Origin: CAZDAM01 sp964503595
GTDB taxonomy: Bacteria; Muiribacteriota; UBA6191
Direction: 5' to 3'
Assembly (NCBI GenBank): GCA_964503595.1
Contig: CAZDAM010000021.1
Coordinates: forward strand, 1-36,663
Length of the DNA stretch: 36,663 nucleotides
Shown piece after piece: positions 17,415-26,259 of this stretch; the stretch's first letter is position 1, and each line of letters starts with the position of its first letter. The position numbers and the translations under genes were made by a program. A model generated the notes under the pieces. It saw only the letters and a program-made list of their open reading frames with translations. It searched no databases and was not told the DNA's origin.

Positions 17415-18095
17415 TCAGGTTGTCTGAGACGGAGTCAGACGGACTTCCAGCTCCTCAAGCCTTTCCTGTAAACGCTGCTTGAGACGGTAAAAACTTTCCG
17501 GAGTGGAAAACTCAACTTCAAAAAGCAGATCATTTCTTCCTTTTGAAGCTGTGAACTGGAGCATGCGAAGACTGCTTGCCTCGGAATTCAGCTGCTCCAT
17601 CATCCAGCCAAGCTGACCTTCATGATCGTTGAAGCCCAGTTGCAGAAGACTCTGATGGGCCCGCTTCTTTCTTTTCGAGCCAGACTGAAACCATTGCCAG
17701 GAGACAAGGACCAGAACAGCCAGAATGCTGAACTCTCTCTGCCCGGCTCCGATTCCGACTCCAAGGGCAATACAAAGAAAGATGTAACCCAGCTCTTCCG
17801 GCTCCCTGACGGCTGTACGGAAACGCACAATCGAAAGCGCTCCGACCAGCCCCAGGGAAAGTGCCAGCGAGGTCTTGATCGTGGAAATCACAAACAGGGT
17901 TGTGATCGATAGCATGGGAAAGGTTGCAATCAGAGAGTCCCGGCCTGCTCCCAGATGCAGGAAACTTCTGCGGGCACTCACCCCGATAAGCCAGGCCAGA
18001 ACAAACACCAGAAGCATATCAAGCCCGAATGCCTTCAGATCCGGAGCCGTTGCCTGCATTGCGGGCAAGAACTGACGCAATGGAGAGGAATCCAT
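17415..18095 (-). CDS. DUF4956 membrane protein
   Basis: A 226-residue inner-membrane protein of the DUF4956 family. Four or so hydrophobic helices cover residues 20-135, including the conserved ALSLGLVGALSIVRFRTAVREPEE stretch (residue positions about 81-104) that defines the family; a soluble C-terminal domain of about 90 residues follows. No activity is known. In many bacteria DUF4956, CotH and VTC genes sit together, as here. I start at the ATG at 18095, which has GAGG five bases upstream, rather than the GTG at 18101. It follows the first MBOAT gene by about 50 bases, so read-through from the lipid operon is possible. Confidence 0.87.
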   Translation of the reverse strand: MDSSPLRQFLPAMQATAPDLKAFGLDMLLVFVLAWLIGVSARRSFLHLGAGRDSLIATFPMLSITTLFVISTIKTSLALSLGLVGALSIVRFRTAVREPEELGYIFLCIALGVGIGAGQREFSILAVLVLVSWQWFQSGSKRKKRAHQSLLQLGFNDHEGQLGWMMEQLNSEASSLRMLQFTASKGRNDLLFEVEFSTPESFYRLKQRLQERLEELEVRLTPSQTT

Positions 18096-18150
18096 TCTCA
18101 CCTCTTTTTCTTCACGCTAAATTCTGCCATAACCCGAAAGGGAAAGATAC

Positions 18151-19359
18151 TCAGAGAAGGTCCAGACTGCTTGCCAGAATACGGAAAAGCCAGAGGCTGG
18201 TTTCTCCCAGAAAAAGGATCAGGGAAGGAAAGAATCCAGCCTGAAAATCAAAAAGCCAGAGCAATACCGACCAGAAGGTTTCCGGACTTTGCAGAGGCCA
18301 TAAAAGGCCGCTCAGACCAATAAAAATCTGGGTCAGAAAAGTTTTCAGCAGATCCGGAAACCAGATTCTGCTCCATTGCCTGATTCTGGGGTTCCGCGCC
18401 TTCAGAGTGGTAAAGCCAGTCTGGATGAGAATAGCAGTCAGATTGAGGATAGCCCACTGGGGAGAGCCATGCCACCACCCTTGCTGAAGCCATAGGCAAA
18501 GCACAAACACCAGACTGATCCAGAAAGCGTAATGAGAGGAAAGCCGCATGAGCGGTAAAAAAAAGTACTCCCTGACAAAGACGATGTTGGGAATATTCCA
18601 GTTTGACCAGAATTCCACCACCGAGCGGGCCAGCCAGAGCCTGCCAAACAGTCTGCGGGTCAGCCTCACTCCGCAGATGGCAGCCAGACAGCGGGCGTAG
18701 GAAAATACCCCGGCAACCCCGAGGACAAAAGAAGAACCAATCGCCGCCAGGATCAGAAGCCATCCCAGAGGATTGGCATTTTCCGGCTGGAAATGGCGCA
18801 GACTCTCCCAGGGCAGGAGATAATGAATGGAAATGGCCGCCCAGGACTGCCAGAGTGCTCGAAAGCCATGTTCAAGGGCAAGTCTCCCCTGAAGTTTTGC
18901 CTGTCGCTTACGCACAGGGGTCCAGAAATCATGGAACCATTCGATGCTTCCCAGGACAAAGGGCAGGCCAAACAGGTACCACCACCAGCCCTCCAGGGTT
19001 GCCGTCTTCATTTTCCCCCGCCCTTCTTCCATGTAAAGATGGATCAGACGCTGAAGATTCCAGGGCAGAAGAACCCAGGCATGCAGAGGGTTCAGAAAGC
19101 CTTCGACCTGAATGGGCAGACCAATGGATGCTAGAGCCAGGCCGACGGGGAGGACATAGCCCATGCGGTGCCACTTTTGCCGATAAGCCACAAGACCCAG
19201 ATACCCACTCAGAAGAAGACCCAGAATCAGGGGATTGGAAAGCCCGATCCACAAAAACCCCAGAAGTGCATTAGCATGCCATTTCGCCCGATTTGGCAAA
19301 AAAGCCAGCAGAAGAACCAGCCCCAGCAGCAGGGGCCCCAGGGGCCAGGCCAGGATCAT
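18151..19359 (-). CDS. MBOAT family O-acyltransferase, copy 1
   Basis: A 402-residue polytopic membrane protein of the membrane-bound O-acyltransferase family, which moves acyl groups onto hydroxyl groups of lipids, sugars or proteins. Family marks are the segment FWSNWNIPNIVFVREYFFLPLMR (residues about 254-276; equivalent to the FW..W..S...WLR.Y.Y.P. motif) and H297 in WWHGS, the catalytic His. Its start overlaps HypB by 4 bases (ATGA). A second MBOAT gene lies at 33643-34764 with the same FW.NWNIP....REFFFLPLMR motif, so the two are paralogues. In this locus it is a natural candidate for transferring the synthase product to its acceptor. Confidence 0.85.
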   Translation of the reverse strand: MILAWPLGPLLLGLVLLLAFLPNRAKWHANALLGFLWIGLSNPLILGLLLSGYLGLVAYRQKWHRMGYVLPVGLALASIGLPIQVEGFLNPLHAWVLLPWNLQRLIHLYMEEGRGKMKTATLEGWWWYLFGLPFVLGSIEWFHDFWTPVRKRQAKLQGRLALEHGFRALWQSWAAISIHYLLPWESLRHFQPENANPLGWLLILAAIGSSFVLGVAGVFSYARCLAAICGVRLTRRLFGRLWLARSVVEFWSNWNIPNIVFVREYFFLPLMRLSSHYAFWISLVFVLCLWLQQGWWHGSPQWAILNLTAILIQTGFTTLKARNPRIRQWSRIWFPDLLKTFLTQIFIGLSGLLWPLQSPETFWSVLLWLFDFQAGFFPSLILFLGETSLWLFRILASSLDLL

Positions 19360-19889
19360 GAGCCGTTTTCGCGGATTTCTCCGACCAGCAGGCGCAAGGC
19401 TCTTGTTGGAAAATGTCCCAGATAGCGCAAGGCCAGTAGTTGAGTCAGACTGACAATAATAAGCGGGAATGCCCCGTAGAGCGAGAGCCAGAGCATACTG
19501 GCCTCACTAAGAGAGATCGTGCTCCGGTTCATCAGATCCACAAAATCACTACTCAGAAAATGCAGGAATGCGTCCACCGGATTCATGCCCCCGAGAAACG
19601 GGCTGGTATGAACCAGGACAGAACCAGCGCCCCAGAGGCAGGCAAAAACCGCAACAGGAACATAAAGAAGCAGATCCAAGGAACTCAGGGAAAGATATCT
19701 TCTCTGGGCATAAACGGTCACAGTACCTTTGCGACCCACCGGTCCTGCCAGAAGATTGCGACGCCGGTATTTCAAGCCGCCCAGGTGTTTTAAGGCGTCC
19801 CTGATATTTCCGCGGCAGAAGGAAAACCCCCGGAGCCGCGAAGTCAGGCAGATTCCATTTCTTACCCTTTCAAGCCGAATCTGAATCAT
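19356..19889 (-). CDS. HypB, copy 1: unnamed membrane protein of the synthase locus
   Basis: A 177-residue protein I cannot assign to a family. A soluble basic N-terminal domain (about 70 residues, rich in strands) precedes three or four hydrophobic segments, and the chain ends FPTRALRLLVGEIRENGS. It is paralogous to HypB copy 2 (27492-28052): both start MI..(R/C)L, have an R.L.L...DLL..(V/L)PV.....L segment at the first helix, and finish with (F/L)P(T/S)R..R.L. I chose the ATG at 19889 because it matches the start of the paralogue; the frame is open to 19922. It overlaps HypA upstream by 20 bases and MBOAT by 4, so it is tightly coupled to both. Confidence 0.72.
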   Translation of the reverse strand: MIQIRLERVRNGICLTSRLRGFSFCRGNIRDALKHLGGLKYRRRNLLAGPVGRKGTVTVYAQRRYLSLSSLDLLLYVPVAVFACLWGAGSVLVHTSPFLGGMNPVDAFLHFLSSDFVDLMNRSTISLSEASMLWLSLYGAFPLIIVSLTQLLALRYLGHFPTRALRLLVGEIRENGS

Positions 19890-20472
19890 GAATCTCCGTT
19901 TCCAGAAGGGTTGCCTTATCAAGCCCGAAATTCAACCAGCTTCCAACAGCAAGTTTCCAGAAAGCTCCCAGAAAGGAGAATTCCAGGCAGAACCACTCCA
20001 GGGTTCCCGTCAGAAGCGGGTGCAGAAACCTGTACCAGAAAACCGTCATCACAGTCATGATAACGATCTGCATATAGTGTAAACGGTAGAATACCGCTGG
20101 CCAGCCCTCTCGCATGTCTTCGGAAACCCTTTGCATGGAGGTTTCATCCATGTGAAAAACCGTCAGGCACCAGGCAGTCAAAGGCAGGGCCAGGGCAAGG
20201 ATCACCAGAAGCTCCCAGCATGCGATCAAAGCCCTCTCCCGTGCCGAAAAATACTCGATCTGAAGAATCACATCCGCGTCTTCAAGGCGTTCATCACAAG
20301 CCTTGAGAAGTTTACCGGATGGCCCTTTCTGAACCAGCCCACCAAGCTTTTTCATCGCCAGAGAAGCTGCTTCTTCCTCGGTCCTCGCCGAATAGCTCAG
20401 CTCGGCAAAACTGAGCTTCAGAGAAACTCCTGCCGTTCTTTCCTCTCTTTTCAGTGGGATATATATAGGCAC
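19870..20472 (-). CDS. HypA, copy 1: unnamed membrane protein of the synthase locus
   Basis: A 200-residue protein of no known family. A soluble N-terminal domain (about 80 residues, beginning MPIYIPLKREE with K..FAELSY strands and a short helical part) leads to LQIEYFSARERALIACWE and then two or three membrane helices, with TLEWF before the last amphipathic part. HypA copy 2 (28049-28639) has the same layout: (P/V)(I/F)(Y/V)(I/V)P(L/I), then S..E(R/K)A, then (T/F)LEWF, showing paralogy. The start is GTG with GAGG eight bases upstream, three bases after the diiron protein stop. The HypA-HypB order is the same in both copies, which suggests the two products form a membrane complex. Confidence 0.72.
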   Translation of the reverse strand: MPIYIPLKREERTAGVSLKLSFAELSYSARTEEEAASLAMKKLGGLVQKGPSGKLLKACDERLEDADVILQIEYFSARERALIACWELLVILALALPLTAWCLTVFHMDETSMQRVSEDMREGWPAVFYRLHYMQIVIMTVMTVFWYRFLHPLLTGTLEWFCLEFSFLGAFWKLAVGSWLNFGLDKATLLETEIHDSDSA

Positions 20473-20475
20473 TTC

Positions 20476-22320
20476 TCAGACCTCAAAGGCATAAGCCTTC
20501 AGATGCTTCTTGCGGAAATCATATTCCGAAATCGTAAAAATTTCTGGTGAAAACAGAGACTTCAACTCCAGATACTGGGCCCTCATACTGGAATTCAGGA
20601 ATTTGAGAGCGTCGGTACGGCTTCGCTGCCCATAATAGCGGCCAATTTTTTTCATCATGTGATAGTAATGGGGAGAGACCTTGGCCTGATGCATGTGAAG
20701 ACCTTTATCCAGAAGGCTCTCATAGCACTCTTTTTCCCAGTTGGGATTCCTTGCCCGCATATAGTTGAAAAAGGCGGCAAAGACCTTCTTGTGTACCACT
20801 TCATCCTCGGCAATCCAACGCATGACTTTTTTGAAGGACTTATCCTTCATGGAATCCGCCAGCATCAGATAGGCGCGGATATTATGGGTTTCACCCAGGA
20901 AGTTGATCATGACCACATCATATTCATTCACAAAGAACTGGGGAGTCGGCTCCACATTCTCCTGGGCCAGATAAAATTCATCCAGACCATCCGTCTGCAC
21001 ACCATACTCATTCAGAATCCAGCGGATGGTATGAAAATGCTTGAGCTCTTCATGGCACTGCTGGGAATTCCACAGAACAAAGGGATGCATGGTTCCCAGA
21101 TGCATCATGTTGGAAAACCCGATGGTGTAGGTGGCCGCTTCGCAGTAGGCAATCTCCTTGATGATGTCAAAGAGTTCGTAATCGTGATCTTCCGGATTCA
21201 GCCGGGGACTCTCCCCCATGAATTCCTTCACATGCTGAAGCTGCCAGTAAATCTTGGACTGCTCAAAAAGATAGTATTCGTAAATCCCGGTGTTGAAATG
21301 CTCTTTATAGGTCTGGTTGGCCGAAACCTGTCTGAGGCAGTCCTGCAGAATCCGATCATTTTCAATGCCCGCTTCCTCAATCACCCTGGAAACATCCCTC
21401 CGATACGTCTGCAGGGTATTGGCCGAAGCCGCCGCATAGACCTTCTGCTCTTGCCGGCTTAATTTCCAGTTTTCTTCCCCAAGGACCTCCTCCGGAAGAA
21501 TGGCAAAGCCCGCTTCTTCAAGATAAGTCCTGAGATGATCATAGACACCCTGGGTCCAGCCAGGCTTTGACGTTTCAGCCGATCGGCTCAGGCGACCAAA
21601 TTCCATGAATTTTTCCATGAAGTGAAGGCGGGGCAGATTTTCTGCTTTGAGATTTTCCCTTCTTTCAGGGAAGAGCTCGAGAGTCTTCTGAAGTTCCTTG
21701 AGAAAGAATTCCTGCTGAAATTCAAAATGCCGGACTGCTTTGGCAAATTCCTCCGCGAGAGGATGGGATGGCTCAAACTGGGCAAACACCAGTTCATAGA
21801 CCTCCCTCTCCAGAAAAGCCTGCTGCAAAGCCATGAAGATCATGGTTTCTGAGGGCCTCAGGCGATTTTTCGGCTCATAAAAATAAAGTTCACTGTGGAC
21901 CATGGAAAAAGGATCAAATTCATCCAGGGTTTTAAGGTTTTTCCCGACCTGAAACAGAAAGGTCAGCAGGCGCAGGCGCTCGGCAAAAACCGAGAGCCAG
22001 CCAAAGCATAACTCGGACTGACGGAAAAACCGGTAGCTGAAAAACCGGGCAATCCTGATATTGACGAAAAGCCATTGCAGGGCATTCTGATAAACCTTGC
22101 CAGCCACTTCCAAATCTTTGGCCCAGCTGGCATCCAGAGGCTCAGGAATCCATTCCATTTTCAGTGAAGTCATATTTTCGATGACTTCATCATGAAGCTG
22201 CCAGTTGCTTTTCCCCTTTTCAGGCCCATAGTTAATGTAGTCCTCGGAATGAGTGTGAGCAAACACCATATCCGCATAGGGCCAGTTCAGGCGGGTTTTC
22301 AGCTGCCATTCCTTTAGCAT
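20476..22320 (-). CDS. Diiron acyl-ACP desaturase-like protein, 614 aa
   Basis: A soluble ferritin-like diiron protein, probably oxidising (desaturating, hydroxylating or oxygenating) an ACP-bound acyl chain. The C-terminal half holds a complete carboxylate/His ligand set in acyl-ACP desaturase order: E394, then EELKH (E425, H428), E477 in LGETH, and EDEVVH (E507, H510). The spacings of 31, 52 and 30 residues are close to those of plant stearoyl-ACP desaturase. The N-terminal 330 residues are helical and have no equivalent in the usual 350-residue desaturases; they may be a second, degenerate helical domain. The C-terminus EYDFRKKHLKAYAFEV recurs in a short frame at 29088-29277. Its ATG overlaps the KS1 stop by 7 bases. 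Confidence 0.75.
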   Translation of the reverse strand: MLKEWQLKTRLNWPYADMVFAHTHSEDYINYGPEKGKSNWQLHDEVIENMTSLKMEWIPEPLDASWAKDLEVAGKVYQNALQWLFVNIRIARFFSYRFFRQSELCFGWLSVFAERLRLLTFLFQVGKNLKTLDEFDPFSMVHSELYFYEPKNRLRPSETMIFMALQQAFLEREVYELVFAQFEPSHPLAEEFAKAVRHFEFQQEFFLKELQKTLELFPERRENLKAENLPRLHFMEKFMEFGRLSRSAETSKPGWTQGVYDHLRTYLEEAGFAILPEEVLGEENWKLSRQEQKVYAAASANTLQTYRRDVSRVIEEAGIENDRILQDCLRQVSANQTYKEHFNTGIYEYYLFEQSKIYWQLQHVKEFMGESPRLNPEDHDYELFDIIKEIAYCEAATYTIGFSNMMHLGTMHPFVLWNSQQCHEELKHFHTIRWILNEYGVQTDGLDEFYLAQENVEPTPQFFVNEYDVVMINFLGETHNIRAYLMLADSMKDKSFKKVMRWIAEDEVVHKKVFAAFFNYMRARNPNWEKECYESLLDKGLHMHQAKVSPHYYHMMKKIGRYYGQRSRTDALKFLNSSMRAQYLELKSLFSPEIFTISEYDFRKKHLKAYAFEV

Positions 22321-23612
22321 GGAGCCTCTCCTAAAATCAGGGTTCCGTTAAATCCGCCAAAGCCGGCTGCATTGCTCAGGAATCTCCGTACCTTCCCAGG
22401 CATTCCTGAAGCTGGAATATGATTCAGATTGCAGTTTTTAGCGGGATTCTTCAGATAAAGCGTCGGAATAAGATATGCATTCTGCATTTCCAGAATGCCG
22501 GAAATCACATTCAGAACTCCGGCAGCAGAAAGAGTGTGGCCGACATAGGATTTCAGGCTATGAACCGGAGGCCGGTGAGGCATGACCTTGTTGATGGCTA
22601 CCGATTCGGACAGATCATTCACGAAGGTTCCCGTACCATGAGCCACCACCAGATCGATTTCTTCCGGGCTCAAACCGGCCCGGTTCAAAGCTTCTTCCAT
22701 GGAAGCGACCAGCCCCCTGCCATCGGAAGGAGAGTTGGTCACATGGTAGAGGTTGTTGGAAGTTCCGTAGCCCAGAATCTCGGCCAGGGCCTTTCCTTTA
22801 CGCTTCCTCATATGTTCTTCCGATTCCAGGATGAGAAGCCCGCAGCCTTCACCCAGAATGGTTCCTTTCCTTCTTTCATCAAAAGGGAGGCAGCCATCTT
22901 CGGCCTTGTGAGCATTGACGTAGACCCCTAGCTTGGAAAAGGTAAAAGCTGAAATGAAGGAGTATTCCTCCAGCCCTCCGGCCAGAACAATGTCCTGCTG
23001 TCCCGACTGAATCAGTTCAAAAGCCTCACCGATGGACTGGGCTGAGGAAACACAGAGATTATTGTAGGTCCTGGACAGACCCGGCACCTTGAGCACCTTG
23101 CGAAAATCACGCTCTACCCCGGACTGATAGATCTGCCGGCTGTTCTGACGGACGAAATCAAAGCGGGGATCTTTTCTGAAGATATTGCGTACAGCCATGT
23201 TCGAGGCATAGCCAAGATTGAAGCGCTCCCAGCGATCCTCACCCTTTCCCTGAGGGTAAAGATGAATCAGGGTATCCAGAAAGAGCTCGTCACAGGCGTA
23301 AAAATCAACACCCAGAAAAATCCCGATCTCTTCCAGTTCCTTGGGATTGAGTCCTGCTGATGCTACGGTTTCTGCCAGTACCCGGCGACCAAAAACAGTT
23401 CGTTTGACTCCTTCTTTTCTGATAGTTTCCAGTTCTTCATCCGAGAAGCCAATCGTGTCCACCAGCCCCGCCAGCCTGATATCCATATGTTCCCATTCCG
23501 GAACGACTTTCAGGCCTGATTCCCCCGCTTTGAGGCGAGTCCAGAATTCCTGGACATTGCCTCCGTTTGCGCAGGAAATACCCATACCTGTGACATAGAC
23601 CTTGCGTGACAT
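22314..23612 (-). CDS. Beta-ketoacyl-ACP synthase, KAS II-like, active (KS1)
   Basis: Condenses malonyl-ACP with a growing acyl chain by decarboxylative Claisen condensation. The 432-residue thiolase-fold protein has the full catalytic triad: C187 in NNLCVSSAQ, H325 in VAHGTGT and H359 in YVGHTLSAAG. The nucleophile motif is LCVSS rather than the usual TACSS, and KS2 has the same variant, so both belong to one divergent clade. The C-terminal NAAGFGGFNG is the family closing loop. GGAGGT immediately upstream overlaps the FabZ-like stop. It probably pairs with the inactive partner at 26260-27495, by analogy with KS/CLF heterodimers of type II polyketide systems. Confidence 0.9.
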   Translation of the reverse strand: MSRKVYVTGMGISCANGGNVQEFWTRLKAGESGLKVVPEWEHMDIRLAGLVDTIGFSDEELETIRKEGVKRTVFGRRVLAETVASAGLNPKELEEIGIFLGVDFYACDELFLDTLIHLYPQGKGEDRWERFNLGYASNMAVRNIFRKDPRFDFVRQNSRQIYQSGVERDFRKVLKVPGLSRTYNNLCVSSAQSIGEAFELIQSGQQDIVLAGGLEEYSFISAFTFSKLGVYVNAHKAEDGCLPFDERRKGTILGEGCGLLILESEEHMRKRKGKALAEILGYGTSNNLYHVTNSPSDGRGLVASMEEALNRAGLSPEEIDLVVAHGTGTFVNDLSESVAINKVMPHRPPVHSLKSYVGHTLSAAGVLNVISGILEMQNAYLIPTLYLKNPAKNCNLNHIPASGMPGKVRRFLSNAAGFGGFNGTLILGEAPC

Positions 23613-23613
23613 G

Positions 23614-24051
23614 TCAACCTCCAGCCAGAAAGAAGCTCATGAAATCCAGTCCCATACCAGCCGGCATCTCCCGAAAGGCCATGGTCAGGCGAGCACTTGC
23701 GGCAATTTCATCTCCCACATAGGCCTCACAGCCAAACTTGAAATTGGGAAACAGGGCTGCCTCCTGTTTTACCGTGATTTTCAGATCGCAGTCCGGCTGC
23801 ACCAGCCTGACGAATTTGGCGCGATCAACCTGTACCAGAGTCGGTACAACTTCCATGTCAGCCGGTTTTTTCTCAAGCATCAGAATCACGGTATGCTGAG
23901 CCATCGCTTCGAGGATCAAAGCTCCAGGCAGAATTGGAAAGCCCGGAAAATGATCGCGAAAGATTTCCCAGTCACGGCTCACTGGCAGAACCCCCTCAAG
24001 GACGCTCCGATCTTCATTCAGAGAAAAATTCTTCACAAAAATATATCTCAA
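23614..24051 (-). CDS. FabZ-like 3-hydroxyacyl-ACP dehydratase
   Basis: A hotdog-fold dehydratase of 145 residues that removes water from 3-hydroxyacyl-ACP to give the trans-2-enoyl chain. The family motif DHFPGFPILPGALILEAMAQ is intact, with catalytic H34 and E48. The TTG start overlaps the ACP1 stop (TTGA) and has AAGGAG six bases upstream. It sits between the carrier protein and KS1, and it is the only dehydratase in the locus, so it must serve both halves of the duplicated system if both elongate. Confidence 0.9.
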   Translation of the reverse strand: MRYIFVKNFSLNEDRSVLEGVLPVSRDWEIFRDHFPGFPILPGALILEAMAQHTVILMLEKKPADMEVVPTLVQVDRAKFVRLVQPDCDLKITVKQEAALFPNFKFGCEAYVGDEIAASARLTMAFREMPAGMGLDFMSFFLAGG

Positions 24052-26249
24052 GCCTGCTCCTTGATCGAAGCCACAAATGCTCTTGCCAGCTCGGATGAAT
24101 CTTCCGGGATCACAGAGAGTCCTTCTTCAAACCGATCCATTATACCGGGGTCCTGGGACAGCCGGTGAAGGAGGCTGAACTGAAGTTTCAGACCTTCCAG
24201 TTTAAGGATTTCATTCAGGACAGCCTCTGCAATCCCGCTTTTTCTATCTTTATCCAACGCCCTGATCTTTCTACTCTTGTTAAGATCCTCTGTCATCAGA
24301 TGCAGAAGCTGAGGACGAACCCGCTCCATCATTTCCTTCTGAACCGCTTCGCTTTTGAGGGAAAGCTCCTCCGCATGGTCCTTTAGAAGTCCGATGAACC
24401 AGCGAGCCTGTTCATCGGTAAGAATCCGGGAGTTCAGAAGCGAGAAATGGGATTGCTCCAGAGCCCTTACGACACCTTCAAAGACTCCCTGGTGACGGGT
24501 TTTCTCCTCTATCCCATCAATTTCTTCCTGCATCCGGACCAGAACGAGATCCTCAAGGAGCTTACGGAATCTTTCCTCATCCTGGCTATCAAAAATATCC
24601 TTGGCCTCGGTCAGAAACTGCTGTCGGATGGAAATTTCCATGAGCTCTTCAAAATGCTCATTGAGAAACTGGCGGGTGAAATCCTGGCGAATTCTGCGTG
24701 AGCCCTGAAATTGATCAAACCGGCTGTAGATGTAAAGGGCTGCCTCAAGCCCAAAGCTCTGCAGAACCTTCTGAAGCATTCTCTCTTCGTTGAAGATCAT
24801 GTGCTCGAAGAAATCAAAGAAGCACTTCATTTCTTCAAAGTTTGTCTCCATGAAGGAAAGCATAAGAGGGTCTTCAATCTGATAGATCCGGATCATTTCC
24901 TCAATTTCCTGCTCCGGTTTTTTCAGAGTTGCATCATCACTCATCTGCATCTGGTCCACGAATTTCTTCATGAACTCATCCTGGACATCCCCCTCAACCT
25001 CAATATCCTCTTCCTCGGGCATGGATTCCAGCATGGTATTCCCGTAGATATCGAGATATTCCTCCATATACCGGTTCATGATTCCATCCATATTCTCATT
25101 GATATATTTCTGGGTGATTTTATGCTGCAGCTCGCGCATTTTCTCCGGCCTGTTGAGCTCCATGGCCTCCACCGGATCGAAGTTTTCCCGGATATAGTCC
25201 TGCACCAGCTGGTTTCTCAACTCGGTATTTTCCAGAATCCGCCTCATTTCCTTCTGAACAATTTCATCAAAATTGTCATTCATGACTTCCTGAATCAGAT
25301 CTGCATGGGCATGATTCGGGTCCACATACTTCTGAATCGATTCCGCCTTGAACTCCGCCGTAAAGAAATTGTCCCTGACAAACTGGCTCAGCTCTTCGCT
25401 GTTCAGCTCTCTCGCCTGCCTTTGCATTTCCGACTCAAAGATATCCTCGACCCTGGTCTCAATAATTTCCCGCACGATCAGTTCCTGAACTACCGGCTCA
25501 TTCAAAAGAAATTCTCCCATGCGTTCGGGTTCTTTCTGCATGGATTCAAAAAACTGCTCCGAAACATCCTTGTCCGAGATTTTGAAATCCTTACCCTCCT
25601 GAAGACTCTGGCGAAATTCTTCCGGAGTCCGGTTCAGATGGCGTTTCAAAAAGCTCTGCATAATGTTCTGGGCTACCCGCTTGTCTTTCATCAGCTCCGA
25701 AACCTTTTGGGGAGTCACTTCTTCAAAAGCATCCCTGACAGCCTGAATCAGCCTGGGATCTTCGACTTTCCTGTCCTTCAGATACTGCTCGATGCGGGCT
25801 TCCTTAAGACCCTCAAAGCCATCGCCAAGAACCTGCCTGACAGCTTCCGAACCCAGAATTCTGTCGGTTTCCTTTTCCAGATCCACTCCGCTGATGCCTC
25901 CATCCAGCTGACGGCGAATGATGCGGACAAAGGAGCGCACCGTCAGGCGGGGATAAAGCTGCCGGTCTTTTTCACCATCGGAAAGAGCCTGAAATTCAGC
26001 CGAACGATCCACCCCAAGTTCTTCCGCAATCAGCTGGCGCATCTGTTCATTGGTGACTTCCCGCTGAATCGAAGTCTGAATGGTGAAAAACAGATCCAGA
26101 AAACCCAGAGAATCCAGCCCCAGATCATCAATCAGGAGAGTATCCTGAGTGATGCTGTCCCCTTCTCCGGTGATATCCTCCAGAAAATCTTTCAAAAGGG
26201 TAAAAATCTCTTCATCTGTCATGGACACAGGGGTCAAACTGGCCGCCAT
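24048..26249 (-). CDS. Acyl carrier protein fused to a ~650-residue helical repeat region (ACP1)
   Basis: A 733-residue protein. Residues about 10-85 form an acyl carrier domain with the phosphopantetheine-attachment serine S47 in DDLGLDSLGFLD. Everything after is acidic and highly helical, made of degenerate units of about 30-35 residues with a recurring V..(Y/N)(I/F)..NF(D/E).I...EM pattern (for example DYIRENFDPVEAMEL, QKYINENMDGIMNRYMEE, NEHFEELMEISIRQQF). I know of no other free-standing ACP with such a tail. It may act as a scaffold or storage arm holding the other enzymes; that is inference. Ten bases after the inactive KS partner, with AGAGGT upstream of the ATG; its end overlaps the FabZ-like gene. 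Confidence 0.8.
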   Translation of the reverse strand: MAASLTPVSMTDEEIFTLLKDFLEDITGEGDSITQDTLLIDDLGLDSLGFLDLFFTIQTSIQREVTNEQMRQLIAEELGVDRSAEFQALSDGEKDRQLYPRLTVRSFVRIIRRQLDGGISGVDLEKETDRILGSEAVRQVLGDGFEGLKEARIEQYLKDRKVEDPRLIQAVRDAFEEVTPQKVSELMKDKRVAQNIMQSFLKRHLNRTPEEFRQSLQEGKDFKISDKDVSEQFFESMQKEPERMGEFLLNEPVVQELIVREIIETRVEDIFESEMQRQARELNSEELSQFVRDNFFTAEFKAESIQKYVDPNHAHADLIQEVMNDNFDEIVQKEMRRILENTELRNQLVQDYIRENFDPVEAMELNRPEKMRELQHKITQKYINENMDGIMNRYMEEYLDIYGNTMLESMPEEEDIEVEGDVQDEFMKKFVDQMQMSDDATLKKPEQEIEEMIRIYQIEDPLMLSFMETNFEEMKCFFDFFEHMIFNEERMLQKVLQSFGLEAALYIYSRFDQFQGSRRIRQDFTRQFLNEHFEELMEISIRQQFLTEAKDIFDSQDEERFRKLLEDLVLVRMQEEIDGIEEKTRHQGVFEGVVRALEQSHFSLLNSRILTDEQARWFIGLLKDHAEELSLKSEAVQKEMMERVRPQLLHLMTEDLNKSRKIRALDKDRKSGIAEAVLNEILKLEGLKLQFSLLHRLSQDPGIMDRFEEGLSVIPEDSSELARAFVASIKEQA

Positions 26250-26259
26250 AAGAAAACCT

